DNA from: Actinomycetes bacterium
Lineage (GTDB): Bacteria; Actinomycetota; Thermoleophilia; RBG-16-64-13
Assembly: GCA_024637035.1 (NCBI GenBank)
Contig: JAGXFW010000012.1
Span: forward strand, 1-64,000
Length of the DNA: 64,000 nucleotides
Reading direction: 5' to 3'
Shown here: in pieces, positions 24,865 to 33,535 of the stretch
Numbering within the stretch: the first letter of the stretch is position 1
Layout of the letters: every line of letters starts with the position of its first letter
Notes under the pieces: model-generated
Database searches by the model: none
What the model saw: the letters and a program-made list of their open reading frames with translations, nothing else
What the model was told of the DNA's origin: nothing
Position numbers and translations under genes: made by a program

Positions 24865-26355
24865 ATGATCGAGAAGTCCAAGGAGTCCGCCGCGAAGGTC
24901 ACGGGCGTAGCCACCCGGGCCGGTCTTCGTGTTGCGGCCCTCCTCGCGCTGACTGCGATCGTGCTCGCGACGCCTGGTGTCGCCCGCGCCCAGGATCAAA
25001 GGCTCTCGGACGAATGGCAGCCTCCGCAAGTGTGCGGGTACTGCCACGACACCCTCTACGAGCAGTTCCGCGGCACGATGCACTCGCAGGCGGCCGTCGA
25101 TCCTCTCTATCTGTATGAAGTGGCCCTGGCCGACGAGCAGACCGGCGGCCTTGTGGGGCCGTTCTGCCTCAAGTGTCACACGCCGATAGGCGACATGCTG
25201 GGTGAGACGTCTCCTCCGGGCGGAGCGTCCGACGGCAGCGCGCTGTCGGACATCGCGAAGGAGGGAGTCACCTGCGACTTCTGTCACACGGTCGCCGGTC
25301 CGTCTGATGATTGGCCGGGCAACTCCTCATTCGAGAGCGACCCTGGACTGACCAAGCGAGGCCCCTACTCCGACTCGGTATCGCCGGGCCACGACACCGC
25401 CTTCTCGGAGTTCCATACTTCGTCCGACTTCTGCGGTAGCTGCCACGACGTCAACCATCCCCTGAACGGATTGGCTCTCGAAGCAACGTACACGGAGTGG
25501 AAGGAAAGCGGCTGGGCCGACCTCGGGGTGCAGTGCCAAGACTGTCACATGACGCCGGGCGCGGGTCCCTCGACCCCGGGTTCCGGTCCGGTCGCTATCT
25601 TCGGCCCCGAGCGCGACGTGGTGTACGACATGGACTTCACGGGAGCGAACGCCGTCTTCGGCAAGCGCGATGCTGCCGAAGAGAGGCTCAAGGGCGCCGC
25701 TGCCCTCGAGTTGACGGTCGAGGGGGTGCCCGAGGGGGGCGTGAAGGCGGGCGACGCCGTGAAAGCACTCGTCAGAGTAAAGAACGTGGGTGCCGGTCAC
25801 TACCTGCCCACGGGGCTCACGGATACGCGACGCATGTGGCTCGAGGTGAAGGCGATCGGGAGTTCGGGCGACCCGGTGGAGCTTGGGAAGGTGGAGTACC
25901 ATACCGTCTTCGCCGACGAGTCGGGCAACCACGATCACGTACCGGTGTGGTTCGCTGCCTCCATCTACTCCGATCACCGGGTTCCGCCGATGGGTGCGCT
26001 CGACGAAGTGATCGAGTTCGCCTGGCCCGAAGGGGTCTCCGGCGAGGCCAAAGTGGTGGCGGAACTGAAATACATGTCGTTCACGCAGGAGTTGGCCGAC
26101 AAGGCGAAGCTCGACATCGAGGTGCCGGTCATCCTGATGGCCCAGACCGAGCAGTTCATCGACGTGCCCGCCTCTCAGCTTGGGGCGGCGATCGCCTTGG
26201 TGGTTGCGTTCGTGGTCGTGGTGGGCATCATGGTCGTCTTCTTGCGCCGCAAACCGGGAGCATTGGCCAGAAGCGGCCGCGCTCAGCAGACCGGCGCCGC
26301 GAAGGCAACCGGCCCGGAGGCCGCTGGCGAGGGCTCGGACGAAGGCCCTGCATGA
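24865..26355 (+). CDS. Pentaheme c-type cytochrome, membrane-anchored
   Basis: Extracytoplasmic electron carrier. 496 residues: signal peptide (LRVAALLALTAIVLATPGVARA), five CxxCH haem sites (CGYCH, CLKCH, CDFCH, CGSCH, CQDCH), a beta-rich domain with VRVKNVGAGHYLPTGLTDTRRMWLEV as in cytochrome c552/c554-type proteins, and a C-terminal membrane span (AAIALVVAFVVVVGIMVVFL). ATG 24865 has GGGAGG 8 nt upstream; the ORF-track start at 24826 is less likely. Leads an operon with MscS and MFS genes. Could pass electrons from the quinone pool to a periplasmic or extracellular acceptor. Confidence 0.85.
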   Translation: MIEKSKESAAKVTGVATRAGLRVAALLALTAIVLATPGVARAQDQRLSDEWQPPQVCGYCHDTLYEQFRGTMHSQAAVDPLYLYEVALADEQTGGLVGPFCLKCHTPIGDMLGETSPPGGASDGSALSDIAKEGVTCDFCHTVAGPSDDWPGNSSFESDPGLTKRGPYSDSVSPGHDTAFSEFHTSSDFCGSCHDVNHPLNGLALEATYTEWKESGWADLGVQCQDCHMTPGAGPSTPGSGPVAIFGPERDVVYDMDFTGANAVFGKRDAAEERLKGAAALELTVEGVPEGGVKAGDAVKALVRVKNVGAGHYLPTGLTDTRRMWLEVKAIGSSGDPVELGKVEYHTVFADESGNHDHVPVWFAASIYSDHRVPPMGALDEVIEFAWPEGVSGEAKVVAELKYMSFTQELADKAKLDIEVPVILMAQTEQFIDVPASQLGAAIALVVAFVVVVGIMVVFLRRKPGALARSGRAQQTGAAKATGPEAAGEGSDEGPA

Positions 26356-26392
26356 TGACCTCCGAGATCTTCAACGGAGCCGAGGCCTAACC

Positions 26393-27310
26393 GTGGTGGT
26401 CGACTTTCTGGCCGAGCATCGCGCCACCGCGATCAACGTGGGTATCGCGATCGTCATCCTCGTCGGGGCGTGGCTGCTCATCCGACTGATGAGGCGTGCC
26501 GTCGCCCGGTTCCTGGCGCACCGCCGTCTGGCAGAGCTCGATGCCGGCGCCCGCACCCGGTTCGCCATGATCGAGCGCTTGGCGGCGGCCGGTATCGTGT
26601 TCCTGGGCCTGGGGCTGGCCCTGTATGTGCTCGACGTAGGCATATTGCGGAGGATCTCCGTGGCCATGTTCGCGTCGGCGGGCCTGGTGGGCATCGCCCT
26701 CGGGTTCGCCAGCCAGACCACCGCCGCCAACCTGATCTCGGGCGTGATCATCGCCTTCGTGCAGCCCTTGAGACTCGGCGACCGGGTGCGCGTGGAAGAC
26801 GAGTATGGTCAGGTCGAGGAGATCGGCTTGTTCTACACTTCGCTGAAGACCTGGGACAACCGGCGTATCGTGATCCCCAACCAGTTCCTGTCGAACAAGG
26901 TGATCAAGAACTACACGCTGCACGATGCGCGCATGGCGGCCGGTATCGTGATGCGACTTGACTTCTCGGCGGACATCGACTCCGTGCGGGCGACCCTGCT
27001 GGATCTCGCTCGCGCTCATCCTCTGCTGATTCCTGAGCCTCAGCCTGAGGTCGAGGTGGTGGATACCGACGACTCCGGGATCTCCGTGCGCCTGACCGCT
27101 TGGGCCGCCGATCAGCCCGACGCCTGGAAGCTGGGTGCGGCGCTGCGCGAGCAGGCCTTCAAGGCGATGAGCGCGCAGGGGGTGCCCATGTCGGCGAGTC
27201 GCATCCGCCTGGTCGAAGGGGTCCCCGGCGCGGAGACTTCACCGGGTGCCGACGCGAAACCAGACGCCCCTGGGACTCCGGGCGGGGGAGTTGACCGAGG
27301 CGGGTCCTGA
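26393..27310 (+). CDS. MscS-type mechanosensitive ion channel
   Basis: Releases solutes under osmotic downshock. 305 residues: three N-terminal membrane helices, the pore-lining TM3 with Gly/Ala packing (MFASAGLVGIALGFASQTTAANLISGVIIAF), then the beta-domain (RLGDRVRVEDEYGQVEEIGLFYTSLKTWDNRRIVIPNQFLSNKVIKNY). GTG 26393 opens the conserved sequence; the ORF-track extension to 26180 overlaps the cytochrome in another frame. A second GTG follows directly. TGATG overlap with the downstream MFS gene. Confidence 0.87.
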   Translation: MVVDFLAEHRATAINVGIAIVILVGAWLLIRLMRRAVARFLAHRRLAELDAGARTRFAMIERLAAAGIVFLGLGLALYVLDVGILRRISVAMFASAGLVGIALGFASQTTAANLISGVIIAFVQPLRLGDRVRVEDEYGQVEEIGLFYTSLKTWDNRRIVIPNQFLSNKVIKNYTLHDARMAAGIVMRLDFSADIDSVRATLLDLARAHPLLIPEPQPEVEVVDTDDSGISVRLTAWAADQPDAWKLGAALREQAFKAMSAQGVPMSASRIRLVEGVPGAETSPGADAKPDAPGTPGGGVDRGGS

Positions 27311-28641
27311 TGAGCGGCCCCCCGGGCGTCGACAACTCCCCCGGCGTCGACGGCGCACCGCGGACCGGGCACCTGGAACCCGAAGATGCCTCAGAACGCG
27401 ACATCTTCGGTCTGCGGCGGAACGTGTTCGTCGCGGGCGTGGTGTCGTTCTTCATGGACATGAGTTCGGAGATGGTCTATCCGCTCGTGCCGCTGTTCCT
27501 CGCCTCGGTGCTCGGTGTCAACAAGTCGCTCATCGGGCTGATCGAGGGGATCGCCGAGACCACAGCGAGCTTGGTGAAGGTAGGCTCCGGCTGGTATAGC
27601 GACCACATCGGGCGCCGCAAGGCGCTCATGGGCGCGGGGTACGGCATCTCGGCCATAAGTCGGATCGGCCTTGCTCTCGCGGGCACCTGGGGGCACGTAC
27701 TGGGAGCGCGGTTCGTGGACCGCGCGGGGAAGGGTGTGCGCACGGCCCCGCGCGACGCCATCATCGCCGACTCCAGCACCACGAAGAACCTGGGACGCAG
27801 CTTCGGCTTCCACAGGGCGATGGACCAGTTCGGAGCCGTGCTCGGCCCGGCAGTGGCGTTCCTCGTGCTGACCGCTCGGCCGGGTGGCTACCGCGCCGTC
27901 TTCTGGCTGAGCCTGATCCCGGGCCTTCTGGCCGTTGCCGTCGTTGTCTTCTTCATCAAGGAACGGCGCGTGCCTGCGAACCGGCGGGTTCGCGGGGGCT
28001 CGGCGGATCGCTCCGCAGATGGGCCTGGAGGCGCGTCCGCCCATGACGCCGCCGACTCCGGCTCCGGCTGGGGGATACGTCGCAAGGTGGCCCGGCTTCG
28101 TGGTCCCCTCTTGGGATATCTCGCGGTGACGGGGCTCTTCTCGCTGGGCAACTTCTCCGACGCATTCTTGATCCTGCGTGCCCAGGACCTGGGGCTTGCG
28201 GCCGCATTCATCCCCTTGGCCTACCTGTTGTTCAATCTGGTCTACTCTGCGCTGTCGGTGCCGGCCGGGCTCCTGGCCGACCGATATGGTCGGCGTTCCG
28301 TGCTGGCCCTCGGATACCTTCTCTTCGCGGCCACTCAAGCGGGGCTGGGGGCGGCCGACCGCCCTGGGCACGTATGGGTGTTGTTCGCCCTGTACGGTGT
28401 CTACATGGGTGTCGCCGACGGAACCGGGCGGGCTCTACTCGCTGAACTCGCGCCGGTGGAGCGGCGTGCCACTGCCTTCGGGGCCTACCATGCGGTGGCC
28501 GGCGTCACGGCACTGCCGGCCAGTGTGCTGGCGGGTGTTCTCTGGGATCGGGTATCGCCGGCCGCTCCGTTCTGGGTGGGAGCGGGCACGGCACTAGCCG
28601 CCGCCGGGCTGTTGCTTCTGGTGGTGCCTGCGCGAACCTGA
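27310..28641 (+). CDS. Major facilitator superfamily transporter
   Basis: 443 residues, about 12 membrane helices in two halves joined by a charged central loop (EERRVPANRRVRGGSADRSADG). The loop 2-3 motif GWYSDHIGRRKALMGAG and its second-half copy GLLADRYGRRSVLALGY identify the MFS. GARFVDRAGKGVRTAPRDAIIADSS is characteristic of a subgroup with several actinobacterial and archaeal members of unknown substrate. ATG overlaps the MscS stop. Confidence 0.82.
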   Translation: MSGPPGVDNSPGVDGAPRTGHLEPEDASERDIFGLRRNVFVAGVVSFFMDMSSEMVYPLVPLFLASVLGVNKSLIGLIEGIAETTASLVKVGSGWYSDHIGRRKALMGAGYGISAISRIGLALAGTWGHVLGARFVDRAGKGVRTAPRDAIIADSSTTKNLGRSFGFHRAMDQFGAVLGPAVAFLVLTARPGGYRAVFWLSLIPGLLAVAVVVFFIKERRVPANRRVRGGSADRSADGPGGASAHDAADSGSGWGIRRKVARLRGPLLGYLAVTGLFSLGNFSDAFLILRAQDLGLAAAFIPLAYLLFNLVYSALSVPAGLLADRYGRRSVLALGYLLFAATQAGLGAADRPGHVWVLFALYGVYMGVADGTGRALLAELAPVERRATAFGAYHAVAGVTALPASVLAGVLWDRVSPAAPFWVGAGTALAAAGLLLLVVPART

Positions 28642-28679
28642 GGCGCGGTGCGTTCCGTGTGCCGCTGCACCCGCCGTGC

Positions 28680-29411
28680 CTAGAAGCGGGCCACCAACGG
28701 CAGCAGTTCCTGGTGGTCGCGGATGACCGCGTCGGCGCTCGGCGGGTCCTCGTGGTCGTTCACAGCCGCGAACCGCACCGCGCGCATGCCCATGCCGAGG
28801 GCACCGGCGATATCGGTGCGGGGCGTGTCGCCGACGTGAAGCGCGTGCCCGGGGAGCACCCCCATCTCGGCCAGGGTCTTCTCGAACATGCGTGGGTCGG
28901 GCTTGGGGTAGCCGGTCTCGTCTGAGAACGTGAGGCTCGAGAAGTAGTCGAGGAGGCCGTCGCGTTCGAGGAATCCCGTCAGAATCCGCCCGGGAGTGAG
29001 ACCTGTGTCGGAGATCAGACCCATCTTGACTCCCCCCGCGGCCAAAGCGGGGATCGCCTCAGCCGCCCCCGGGAGCAGACGCAGGGTGACGTGGGCCCCG
29101 AGTTCTTCGATGCGCAGCGCGGTGCGTTCAGCGATGCCGTTGCACGGCTCGAGGCCGAATTGCTCGAGGACGTGGAGCACGTGGTCGTAGGCACCGTAGT
29201 GGCGTCCGGATCGCCATGCGTCCAAGTACGAGTCGAAGCTCGTGTGCTGGGCGAGCCTGAGTGCTTCGACGTCCGGCGTACCATCGCCACAGGCTTGGAC
29301 CGCCTCGCTCAACACCGCGAGCCTGAGGGCGCGGGATCCCTCGTCGGGTGCGAGATGGGAATCGGTATAGAGGGTGTTCCAGAAGTCGAACGTGATGCCA
29401 TCGATGGACAT
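28680..29411 (-). CDS. HAD-superfamily hydrolase, subfamily IA
   Basis: Phosphatase or phosphoglycolate-type hydrolase, 243 residues. Motif I is ITFDFWNTLYTD; the general acid D is kept (DFWNT). Motif II is LISDTGLTPG and motif III-IV KPDPRMFEKTLAEMGVLPGHALHVGDTPRTDIAGALGMGMRAV. The ORF-track version begins 61 codons earlier, in a region without the fold; ATG 29411 has GGAGAG upstream. Convergent with the MFS gene. Confidence 0.82.
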   Translation of the reverse strand: MSIDGITFDFWNTLYTDSHLAPDEGSRALRLAVLSEAVQACGDGTPDVEALRLAQHTSFDSYLDAWRSGRHYGAYDHVLHVLEQFGLEPCNGIAERTALRIEELGAHVTLRLLPGAAEAIPALAAGGVKMGLISDTGLTPGRILTGFLERDGLLDYFSSLTFSDETGYPKPDPRMFEKTLAEMGVLPGHALHVGDTPRTDIAGALGMGMRAVRFAAVNDHEDPPSADAVIRDHQELLPLVARF

Positions 29412-29482
29412 GCGCTCTCCGCGGTAGGCATTGCCGGTGAGGTTTCGAGTATACCCACCCCGGCGGACGGACAGACGCAGTC

Positions 29483-30256
29483 TCAGTCCACGGTCGCGCG
29501 ACCGTCCCCCGTGATCGGTATCGCCGGCCCGAGGAACCGGGGCTCGGAACCCAGCACGTGCAGTTGGAGTACGGCTTTGCAGCGCGCGAACCATTCGCGT
29601 ATCCGTAGTCGATCCAAGCCGCGATAGGGGCGGAGGTCGGCCGGGACTCCCGTGACCTGCAGGCCCAACGCTCGCGCCGTGTACACGGCCCTGTCCAAGT
29701 GGAACTGCTGGGTGACCACCAGGGCGTCCTCCACCACGAACACGTCGCGGGCCCGGTACATGGTTTCGAAGGTGCTGAAGCCGGCATGGTCCATGAACAC
29801 GTCCTCGGGTGGCACGCCATGTTCCATGACGTAGGTCCGCATGGCGTTGACCTCGTCGTAGGGGACAGTGCCGTGGTCGCCGCTCAGCAGCAGCTTCCTG
29901 ACTTTGCCCGACTCGTAGAGCTCGATGCCGGTCTGCAGACGGTCGGCCAGCATCGGCGAAGGCCGGCCGTCGGCCCCGACACTGGCGCCCAGGACGATCG
30001 CCACCTGGGCGGAGGGAGCCTGGTCCACGGAGGGCACCACGTACGCGCCTCCCCGGGCGACCACATAGGCGTTGGCGGCGACCGTTCCGGTGATCGCGAC
30101 GAGGATCGCCCCGGCCGCGACTACCGCCGACCGTCGCAATAGTGTGCCGATGCGCGAGCCTCGACCGCTCGAGTCCTCGCGCGTGGCGGGAGGACTCGCC
30201 CCGGTGACGTCGAGGGTGGGGGCGGCGGGGTGTCGGGGTCGCGTACGCATGGTCAT
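29483..30256 (-). CDS. SanA/YdcF-like DUF218 membrane protein
   Basis: 257 residues. A cytoplasmic N-terminus of about 35 residues, one membrane helix (SAVVAAGAILVAITGTVAANAYVV), then a DUF218 domain: AQVAIVLGASVGADGRPSPMLADRL, KLLLSGDHGT, DEVNAMRTYVMEHGVPPEDVFMDHAGFSTFETMYRA and VTQQFHLDRAVYTARALGL. This is the SanA vancomycin-sensitivity branch, linked to envelope polysaccharide barrier function in enterobacteria. ATG at 30256; the longer ORF version includes non-conserved upstream sequence. Confidence 0.83.
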   Translation of the reverse strand: MTMRTRPRHPAAPTLDVTGASPPATREDSSGRGSRIGTLLRRSAVVAAGAILVAITGTVAANAYVVARGGAYVVPSVDQAPSAQVAIVLGASVGADGRPSPMLADRLQTGIELYESGKVRKLLLSGDHGTVPYDEVNAMRTYVMEHGVPPEDVFMDHAGFSTFETMYRARDVFVVEDALVVTQQFHLDRAVYTARALGLQVTGVPADLRPYRGLDRLRIREWFARCKAVLQLHVLGSEPRFLGPAIPITGDGRATVD

Positions 30257-30319
30257 CCGGTCAGTGTACCAACGACCGCGCGTGCGCATCTCTGGGCCCC
30301 CGGGCCCCGGCTCAGATGA

Positions 30320-30348
30320 CGCGAAGCCGCCTTTGGGGCGGCTTCGCG
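30320..30348 (-). terminator. 12-bp stem hairpin between the CxxCH protein and the SanA-like gene
   Basis: CGCGAAGCCGCC and GGCGGCTTCGCG pair perfectly around a 5-nt loop. It lies downstream of the minus-strand gene at 30396 and upstream of the SanA-like gene, so it likely terminates the former. Confidence 0.7.
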
Positions 30349-30395
30349 CGGGGGTCCGGGTGTTGGTGTGGTTCGTGTAGTGCTGACGGCCGTGC

Positions 30396-31232
30396 CTAGT
30401 GGCGGTCCCGACCGGATCTCTCGAACCTGGCCTTTTCCTTCTCCAGGTCGCGCATGCCGTTGTCGTGATGGTCCTTGCTCTTGCTACCCTCATGCTCGGG
30501 TCCGCGGTCCTCGTGCTCACGGTCCTGATACTCGTCGTCCTCGTGCTCGTCGTCCTGGCCGACCGTCGTTGTCGTGGTGGGACGGACCGTCGTCGACGTC
30601 GTAGTCGGCGGCACCGTGGTGGACGTGGTGGGAGGCACCGTGGTGGACGTGGTGGGCATCGGCGCCGTCACCACGGAGGAGGCGGAGCCATTCAGGGTGC
30701 TGTTGGTGCTGTCGACCCAATACACGGTGTACGAGGCGCCGTCCGCCGGCACGGTGAGGGTTCCCGGGCCGGAGCCACTCGCCACTTTGCCTCCACCACT
30801 GGAGAACGCGCCCCAGCCCTCGCCGTTGCTGTGGGCCGTGGAACCAGAGATCGCGAACGTGGCAGTTGTGGCGGTCTGGCTCTGCAGCGAGGTGGATATG
30901 CTCACGGTTGCGTCAGAGTTGTGACAGCCGCTGCACGCGCTCGAATATCCTGGCACAGATTGGGCTGCCGGGGCCAAAGACGACAGGATCACAAGACCGG
31001 CGACCGGGATGAGCGGCAGGAAGAGCAGCGCGCGCTTCCGTCTTCCGTTCCGGCGACCGGTGGGCGGCGAAGGTGGGGCAGGCGGGGCAGGCGGCGCTGC
31101 GATCGGTTCCGCCACGCCCGGTAGGTTCCGCCTTCTCTTCGCGGTCTCAGTCGGCGGGTTCAATGATGCTGTGGCCATCATGCCCGCGACCGGCACGAGG
31201 GGCAAGAACAGCAGTGCACGTTTCCATCTCAC
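30396..31232 (-). CDS. Membrane-anchored CxxCH protein with Thr-rich linker and charged tail
   Basis: 278 residues, no named family recognised. It has two nearly identical hydrophobic segments, KRALLFLPLVPVAG at residue 4 and KRALLFLPLIPVAG at about 64, separated by a Pro/Ala linker; this is an internal duplication of the signal-anchor. Then comes CSGCH (one possible haem c site) followed by a beta-rich domain (SGSTAHSNGEGWGAF, YTVYWVDSTN), a TTSTTVPP-type linker and a D/E/H/R-rich tail (about 210-278). GTG 31232 has GGAGAA 9 nt upstream; the ORF-track start would add 100 non-conserved residues. It lies directly downstream of the histidine kinase and shares a CGTGAGA motif with the 34210 gene. 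Confidence 0.72.
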   Translation of the reverse strand: MRWKRALLFLPLVPVAGMMATASLNPPTETAKRRRNLPGVAEPIAAPPAPPAPPSPPTGRRNGRRKRALLFLPLIPVAGLVILSSLAPAAQSVPGYSSACSGCHNSDATVSISTSLQSQTATTATFAISGSTAHSNGEGWGAFSSGGGKVASGSGPGTLTVPADGASYTVYWVDSTNSTLNGSASSVVTAPMPTTSTTVPPTTSTTVPPTTTSTTVRPTTTTTVGQDDEHEDDEYQDREHEDRGPEHEGSKSKDHHDNGMRDLEKEKARFERSGRDRH

Positions 31233-31284
31233 GCTTTCTTCTCCTTCTCGGGGAAGCAGGGTGCGGCATAATAATTGCGTGCCG

Positions 31285-31323
31285 ACGTGAGAAGAACGTT
31301 GGAGGCCTGTGAGACTTCTCTCA
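31285..31323. promoter_or_regulatory. Candidate response-regulator site upstream of the CxxCH protein
   Basis: ACGTGAGA (31285-31292) and the palindrome TGAGA-CTTC-TCTCA (31310-31323). The same CGTGAGA core occurs upstream of the 34210 gene that starts the two-component operon. Confidence 0.4.
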
Positions 31324-31345
31324 GCTCGGGGTGTCAGTCGCGCGT

Positions 31346-31373
31346 GGGCCGGCGGGAGCGGGCCGGCGGGAGC
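31346..31373. repeat. 14-bp tandem duplication, intergenic
   Basis: GGGCCGGCGGGAGC twice in direct succession between the histidine kinase end and the CxxCH gene promoter. Confidence 0.65.
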
Positions 31374-31395
31374 GGGAGGTTCGAATCGTGATGGT

Positions 31396-32871
31396 TCAGT
31401 GCCCGCGAACGGGGCTCTTTCGCTTGCCGCTCTGTCTGTCTCGTCCGGCCGCCTCGAGGGCGCGATCGCGCCGCAAGGGTAACTCAAGCGTGAAGACCGC
31501 TCCGCCCGCGGGGTGGTTCGCCGCGGCAAGCCTTCCTCCGTGGCGGAGCGCGAGGCGGGCGGCGATCGTGAGCCCCAACCCGCTTCCGCCGCCTTCTTGC
31601 GCGTCTCGCGAATTGCGGTTCCGGTAGAAGCGATCGAACACTCGGGGCAGATCGGAGTCCGGCACCCCTGGTCCGTCGTCCTTCACCTGGACGCGTACCA
31701 TCCCTCCGTCGATCGTGCAGCGGACGTCGATAGAGCCGCCGGTGGCGGTCGCGTTGACCGCGTTGCTGAGTAGGTTCAGCAAGGCCTGCAGAAGCATGTC
31801 CCGGTCGCCGCGCACAGATGCGTTCTCGGCTCGCTCCAGCGTGAACTCGCGGGGAGCGAGCCCGCGAGCGCGGGTGACGGCCTCTTCGGCCAGTTCGCTC
31901 AGGTCGAGCGGTCCGAAAGGTCGCATCGCTCCGGCGTCCAAGCGGGCCAGGGAGAGCAAGTCGTCCACCAGCCGGCTCATGCGCTCAAGCTCGTCCATCA
32001 CCAACACGAGCGATTCCTGTTGCGACGGGACGAGCTCGGCTTCCATGCCCATCACCTCGAGGTGACCTCGGATGATCGTGAGGGGCGTCCGTAGTTCGTG
32101 GGAGGCGTCCGCTGTGAAGTGCTTCTGCTCGGCGAACGCGTTCTCCAGTCGGTCGAGCATGTCGTTGAGAGCGGTCACCATGAGACCGACGTCGTCCTCC
32201 GGCCCATCGTAGTCCACGCGCTGGGAGAGTGAAGATTGGGTGATGGTCTGAGTCGTCTTCGCTACCTGGTGCAGCGGTCCCAGGCTGGCGCGAGCCACCC
32301 ACGCCGAGAGACTCGCGCCCACGGTGGTCACCAGGATGCTGGCGATCAGCAGGGTCCTCAACAGAGCCGCCGCCACCTCTTTCGTGGGTGCGGTCGGTAG
32401 GGCGGCTTGGAATGTCGCTACGGCCTGCCCGTCGGTGTCGAGCACAGGCACGGTGGCGGTGCGGTATTCGTCGCCTTCGAAGACGAGAGTCGCGAACCGG
32501 CGGATGGGGTGACCTTCATCGGTTCCGATCGAGTTATCGGGGGCATCCTCCAGTGGGAATGAGGAGTTGGAGATCACCTTGCCGCCGGAGAAGCGCACCA
32601 GGAGGATGGCGGCGGACTCAGTGCCACCGCCCACGCGTCCGGTCAGATAGGCGCGCGTAGCTTCCTCGAGGTCGCCTGTCGAGTAGGCCGGGGCGGTCTG
32701 AAGAGCGGCTACGAAGGCTGAGGACTCCTGCATGAGAGTGCGGTCGAGGTCCGATGCCAGCCGGCGGCTCAGGAGGATGTATCCCACACTGGTCAGGAGG
32801 AGGGAGCCCAACGCGAGCACCAAGGTGACGGCGAGGGCCACCCGGGCGCTCGCCGAGAGCCGTCTAGTCAC
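31396..32871 (-). CDS. Sensor histidine kinase (two-component system)
   Basis: Membrane sensor, 491 residues. TM1 (VALAVTLVLALGSLLLTSVGYILL), an extracytoplasmic sensing region of about 150 residues, TM2 (LLRTLLIASILVTTVGASLSAWV), HAMP, a HisKA box with phospho-acceptor FTADASHELRTPL, then the ATPase N-box NLLSNAVNAT, G1 DDGPGVPD and G2 GGGSGLGLTIAARL. GTG 32871 overlaps the response regulator stop; the longer ORF start lies inside the regulator gene. The signal is unknown. Co-transcribed with the regulator and probably the 33536 gene upstream. Confidence 0.88.
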   Translation of the reverse strand: MTRRLSASARVALAVTLVLALGSLLLTSVGYILLSRRLASDLDRTLMQESSAFVAALQTAPAYSTGDLEEATRAYLTGRVGGGTESAAILLVRFSGGKVISNSSFPLEDAPDNSIGTDEGHPIRRFATLVFEGDEYRTATVPVLDTDGQAVATFQAALPTAPTKEVAAALLRTLLIASILVTTVGASLSAWVARASLGPLHQVAKTTQTITQSSLSQRVDYDGPEDDVGLMVTALNDMLDRLENAFAEQKHFTADASHELRTPLTIIRGHLEVMGMEAELVPSQQESLVLVMDELERMSRLVDDLLSLARLDAGAMRPFGPLDLSELAEEAVTRARGLAPREFTLERAENASVRGDRDMLLQALLNLLSNAVNATATGGSIDVRCTIDGGMVRVQVKDDGPGVPDSDLPRVFDRFYRNRNSRDAQEGGGSGLGLTIAARLALRHGGRLAAANHPAGGAVFTLELPLRRDRALEAAGRDRQSGKRKSPVRGH

Positions 32872-33532
32872 TGCGAACACGATATCCGGCTCCGCGTACC
32901 GTCTCGATGGGCGAGTCGACTCCCGGGATGTCCAGCTTCTTGCGGAGGTAACGCACGTACACGTCCACCACATTGCTTGACGTGTGGTAGGTGGCACCCC
33001 AGACGGCCTGCAACAGCTGTTCGCGACTCAGTACCTGCCCGGGGTGGCGCATCAAGTACTCGAGGAGGGTGAACTCTCGCGTGGTGAGACGGACCTTCAG
33101 GTCGCTTCGCACTACGGTGCGCGCCCGGGTGTCCAAGGTCAAGGTCCCCACCTTGATGGTGTCGGAACGCTCTTGGTCCTGACGCGTGAGGGCCCGGATG
33201 CGGGCCGAGAGCTCGGCCAAGGCGAAGGGCTTTGTGAGGTAGTCGTTCGCCCCACTGTCCAGCAACTCGACCTTGTCCTCCACCTCGCCCAGTGCGCTCA
33301 GCACGAGCACGGGTGTCGACTGATCGTGGGCCCTCAGAGCTCGAAGGACCTGCCGTCCGTTGGAGTCGGGCAGAAGTAGATCGAGCAGTACGAGATCGTA
33401 GGTCTCGTACTGCACGAGTCCGATGGCATCGCGCCCCGTCGCAGCGCGTTCCACGGCATGACCTTCTGATCCAAGCCCCCTCGTGACGAAAGACGCGATG
33501 CGATCCTCGTCTTCCACCAGCAGTATTCTCAC
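32864..33532 (-). CDS. OmpR-family response regulator
   Basis: 222 residues. Receiver domain with acidic pocket (LLVEDED), phosphorylation Asp in LVLLDLLLPDSNGR and conserved Lys in YLTKPFALAEL. C-terminal winged-helix DNA-binding domain: LTTREFTLLEYLMRHPGQVLSREQLLQAVWG and VDVYVRYLRKKLD. GTG start, 3 bp after the upstream gene's stop; the end overlaps the kinase start. Likely acts on the CGTGAGA-containing sites near 31.29 and 34.31 kb (inference). Confidence 0.9.
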   Translation of the reverse strand: MRILLVEDEDRIASFVTRGLGSEGHAVERAATGRDAIGLVQYETYDLVLLDLLLPDSNGRQVLRALRAHDQSTPVLVLSALGEVEDKVELLDSGANDYLTKPFALAELSARIRALTRQDQERSDTIKVGTLTLDTRARTVVRSDLKVRLTTREFTLLEYLMRHPGQVLSREQLLQAVWGATYHTSSNVVDVYVRYLRKKLDIPGVDSPIETVRGAGYRVRSD

Positions 33533-33535
33533 GGC

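Noticed and set aside
31375-31400. tRNA-like GGTTCGAATC stretch
   Set aside because: No acceptor or anticodon arms can be folded around it.
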